This document shows positions 63,750 to 64,000 of a DNA stretch of 64,000 bases, one piece after another. The DNA lies in the NCBI RefSeq assembly GCF_000160835.1, contig NZ_GG700733.1:756333-820332 (forward strand), read 5' to 3'. This stretch comes from Limosilactobacillus antri DSM 16041 (GTDB lineage: Bacteria; Bacillota; Bacilli; Lactobacillales; Lactobacillaceae). Every line of letters starts with the position of its first letter. Position 1 is the first letter of the stretch. The notes beneath the pieces are model-generated. The model was not told where the DNA came from, made no database searches, and saw nothing but the letters and a program-made list of their open reading frames with translations. Both the position numbers and the translations under genes were made by a program.

Positions 63750-63881
63750 ATGCGTAAAGCACACCCATACGGCGTTCAAGGCCGTCGCCCAATTGCTCCT
63801 AAGTACAAGCGAGCATTAAAAGAAAAGAAGATTGAAGCGATTCGCAAGTGGGCTAAGGAAAAGCCAGCTGACGAAAAGTAA
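63750..63881 (+). CDS. Small basic protein, 43 residues, unknown function
   Basis: The protein starts MRKAHPYGVQGRRPIAPKYK and continues with a Lys-rich amphipathic helix (EKKIEAIRKWAKEKPADEK). It has 10 Lys and 5 Arg against 5 acidic residues, so it is strongly basic, suggesting nucleic-acid or ribosome contact; this is inference. AAGGAGG precedes the ATG, a near-consensus promoter lies upstream, and a terminator follows. I do not recognise a family. It resembles no ribosomal protein I know well. Confidence 0.8.
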   Translation: MRKAHPYGVQGRRPIAPKYKRALKEKKIEAIRKWAKEKPADEK

Positions 63882-63891
63882 TTCAATTGTT

Positions 63892-63926
63892 AAAAAGAGG
63901 TTGGACAGGAGTTCCAGCCTCTTTAT
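63892..63926 (+). terminator. Terminator of the 43-codon gene
   Basis: AAAGAGGTTGG / CCAGCCTCTTT stem, followed by a T-rich end. Confidence 0.88.
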
Positions 63927-64000
63927 TACTTTAAAAGTAATTCCGCGGCTGGCTGGTCTACCGGCTCACTATATAGCGGAAGGCAAACACCAAACGTCAG

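Overview
The window is a chromosomal stretch of a Gram-positive low-redundancy genome with fairly high GC. It looks like a heterofermentative Lactobacillaceae member, most likely Limosilactobacillus or a close relative. Supporting signs are a class Ib nrdHEF cluster, the order tadA-SRP RNA-dnaX-ebfC-recR-yaaL-tmk-darA-holB-yabA-rsmI, a ppx-like/ppk/ppx polyphosphate cluster, CtsR and CIRCE control of stress genes, a Met T-box, and an hprK-lgt-gpsA-galU-trxB string. The genus is an inference. The window is mostly conserved housekeeping DNA. I see no prophage, insertion sequence, CRISPR array, rRNA or tRNA gene.

Layout. 1-2924: minus-strand nrdHEF (nrdF cut by the window edge) behind a pair of NrdR boxes. 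3046-10915: tadA, the SRP RNA, then a tightly packed dnaX operon for replication, recombination, nucleotide and rRNA modification genes, ending in an acyl-ACP thioesterase. 10916-11266: hairpin-rich spacer. 11267-15967: polyphosphate cluster, whose first gene has lost the usual Ppx and HD motif residues. 16083-19608: galE, then tsaB-rimI-tsaD. 19683-22821: proC (minus), and a T-box leader with an AUG specifier ahead of an omega-amidase-like hydrolase and an aminotransferase. 22865-27835: ABC-F gene (minus), rex with a Rex-like site over its promoter, CIRCE-groESL. 28046-32904: a KimA-type potassium transporter, a small membrane protein, yigZ, comFA-comFC. 33037-44827: hpf, secA, prfB (programmed frameshift), pspC-yvlD-hprK-lgt-gpsA, galU, trxB, phosphoglucomutase. 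44987-49915: uvrB-uvrA with a LexA-like box. 50039-55249: PadR/DUF1700/DUF4097 envelope module, DUF523, rapZ-yvcK-whiA. 55597-62129: ppsA, a beta-helix protein resembling GH120 beta-xylosidases, a divergent triosephosphate isomerase, class II aldolase and a histidine phosphatase. 62335-64000: clpP (minus) with CtsR and CIRCE-like sites, then two short genes of 37 and 43 codons, each with its own promoter, Shine-Dalgarno and terminator.

How the parts fit. Cyclic-di-AMP physiology is represented by DarA (receptor) and KimA (a known c-di-AMP target family). Envelope stress proteins occur as two separate blocks (PspC-YvlD and PadR-DUF1700-DUF4097). Carbon routing is represented by HPr kinase, YvcK, and the ppsA-TIM-FBA-phosphatase run. 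That run could carry carbon from pyruvate or triose-P upward to hexose-P, and PgcA, GalU and GalE would then convert it to UDP-sugars.

Most interesting items: (1) the ppsA/GH120-like/TIM/FBA/phosphatase island, with a GH120-like protein that appears to lack one catalytic carboxylate and a TIM with GHLERR in place of GHSERR; (2) the two small stand-alone genes at 63289-63402 and 63750-63881; (3) the Ppx-like protein with degenerate active-site motifs; (4) a 27-bp perfect-arm palindrome in the padR promoter; (5) the methionine-type T-box. Gene starts were moved downstream of the longest possible start wherever a Shine-Dalgarno and family length argued for it.
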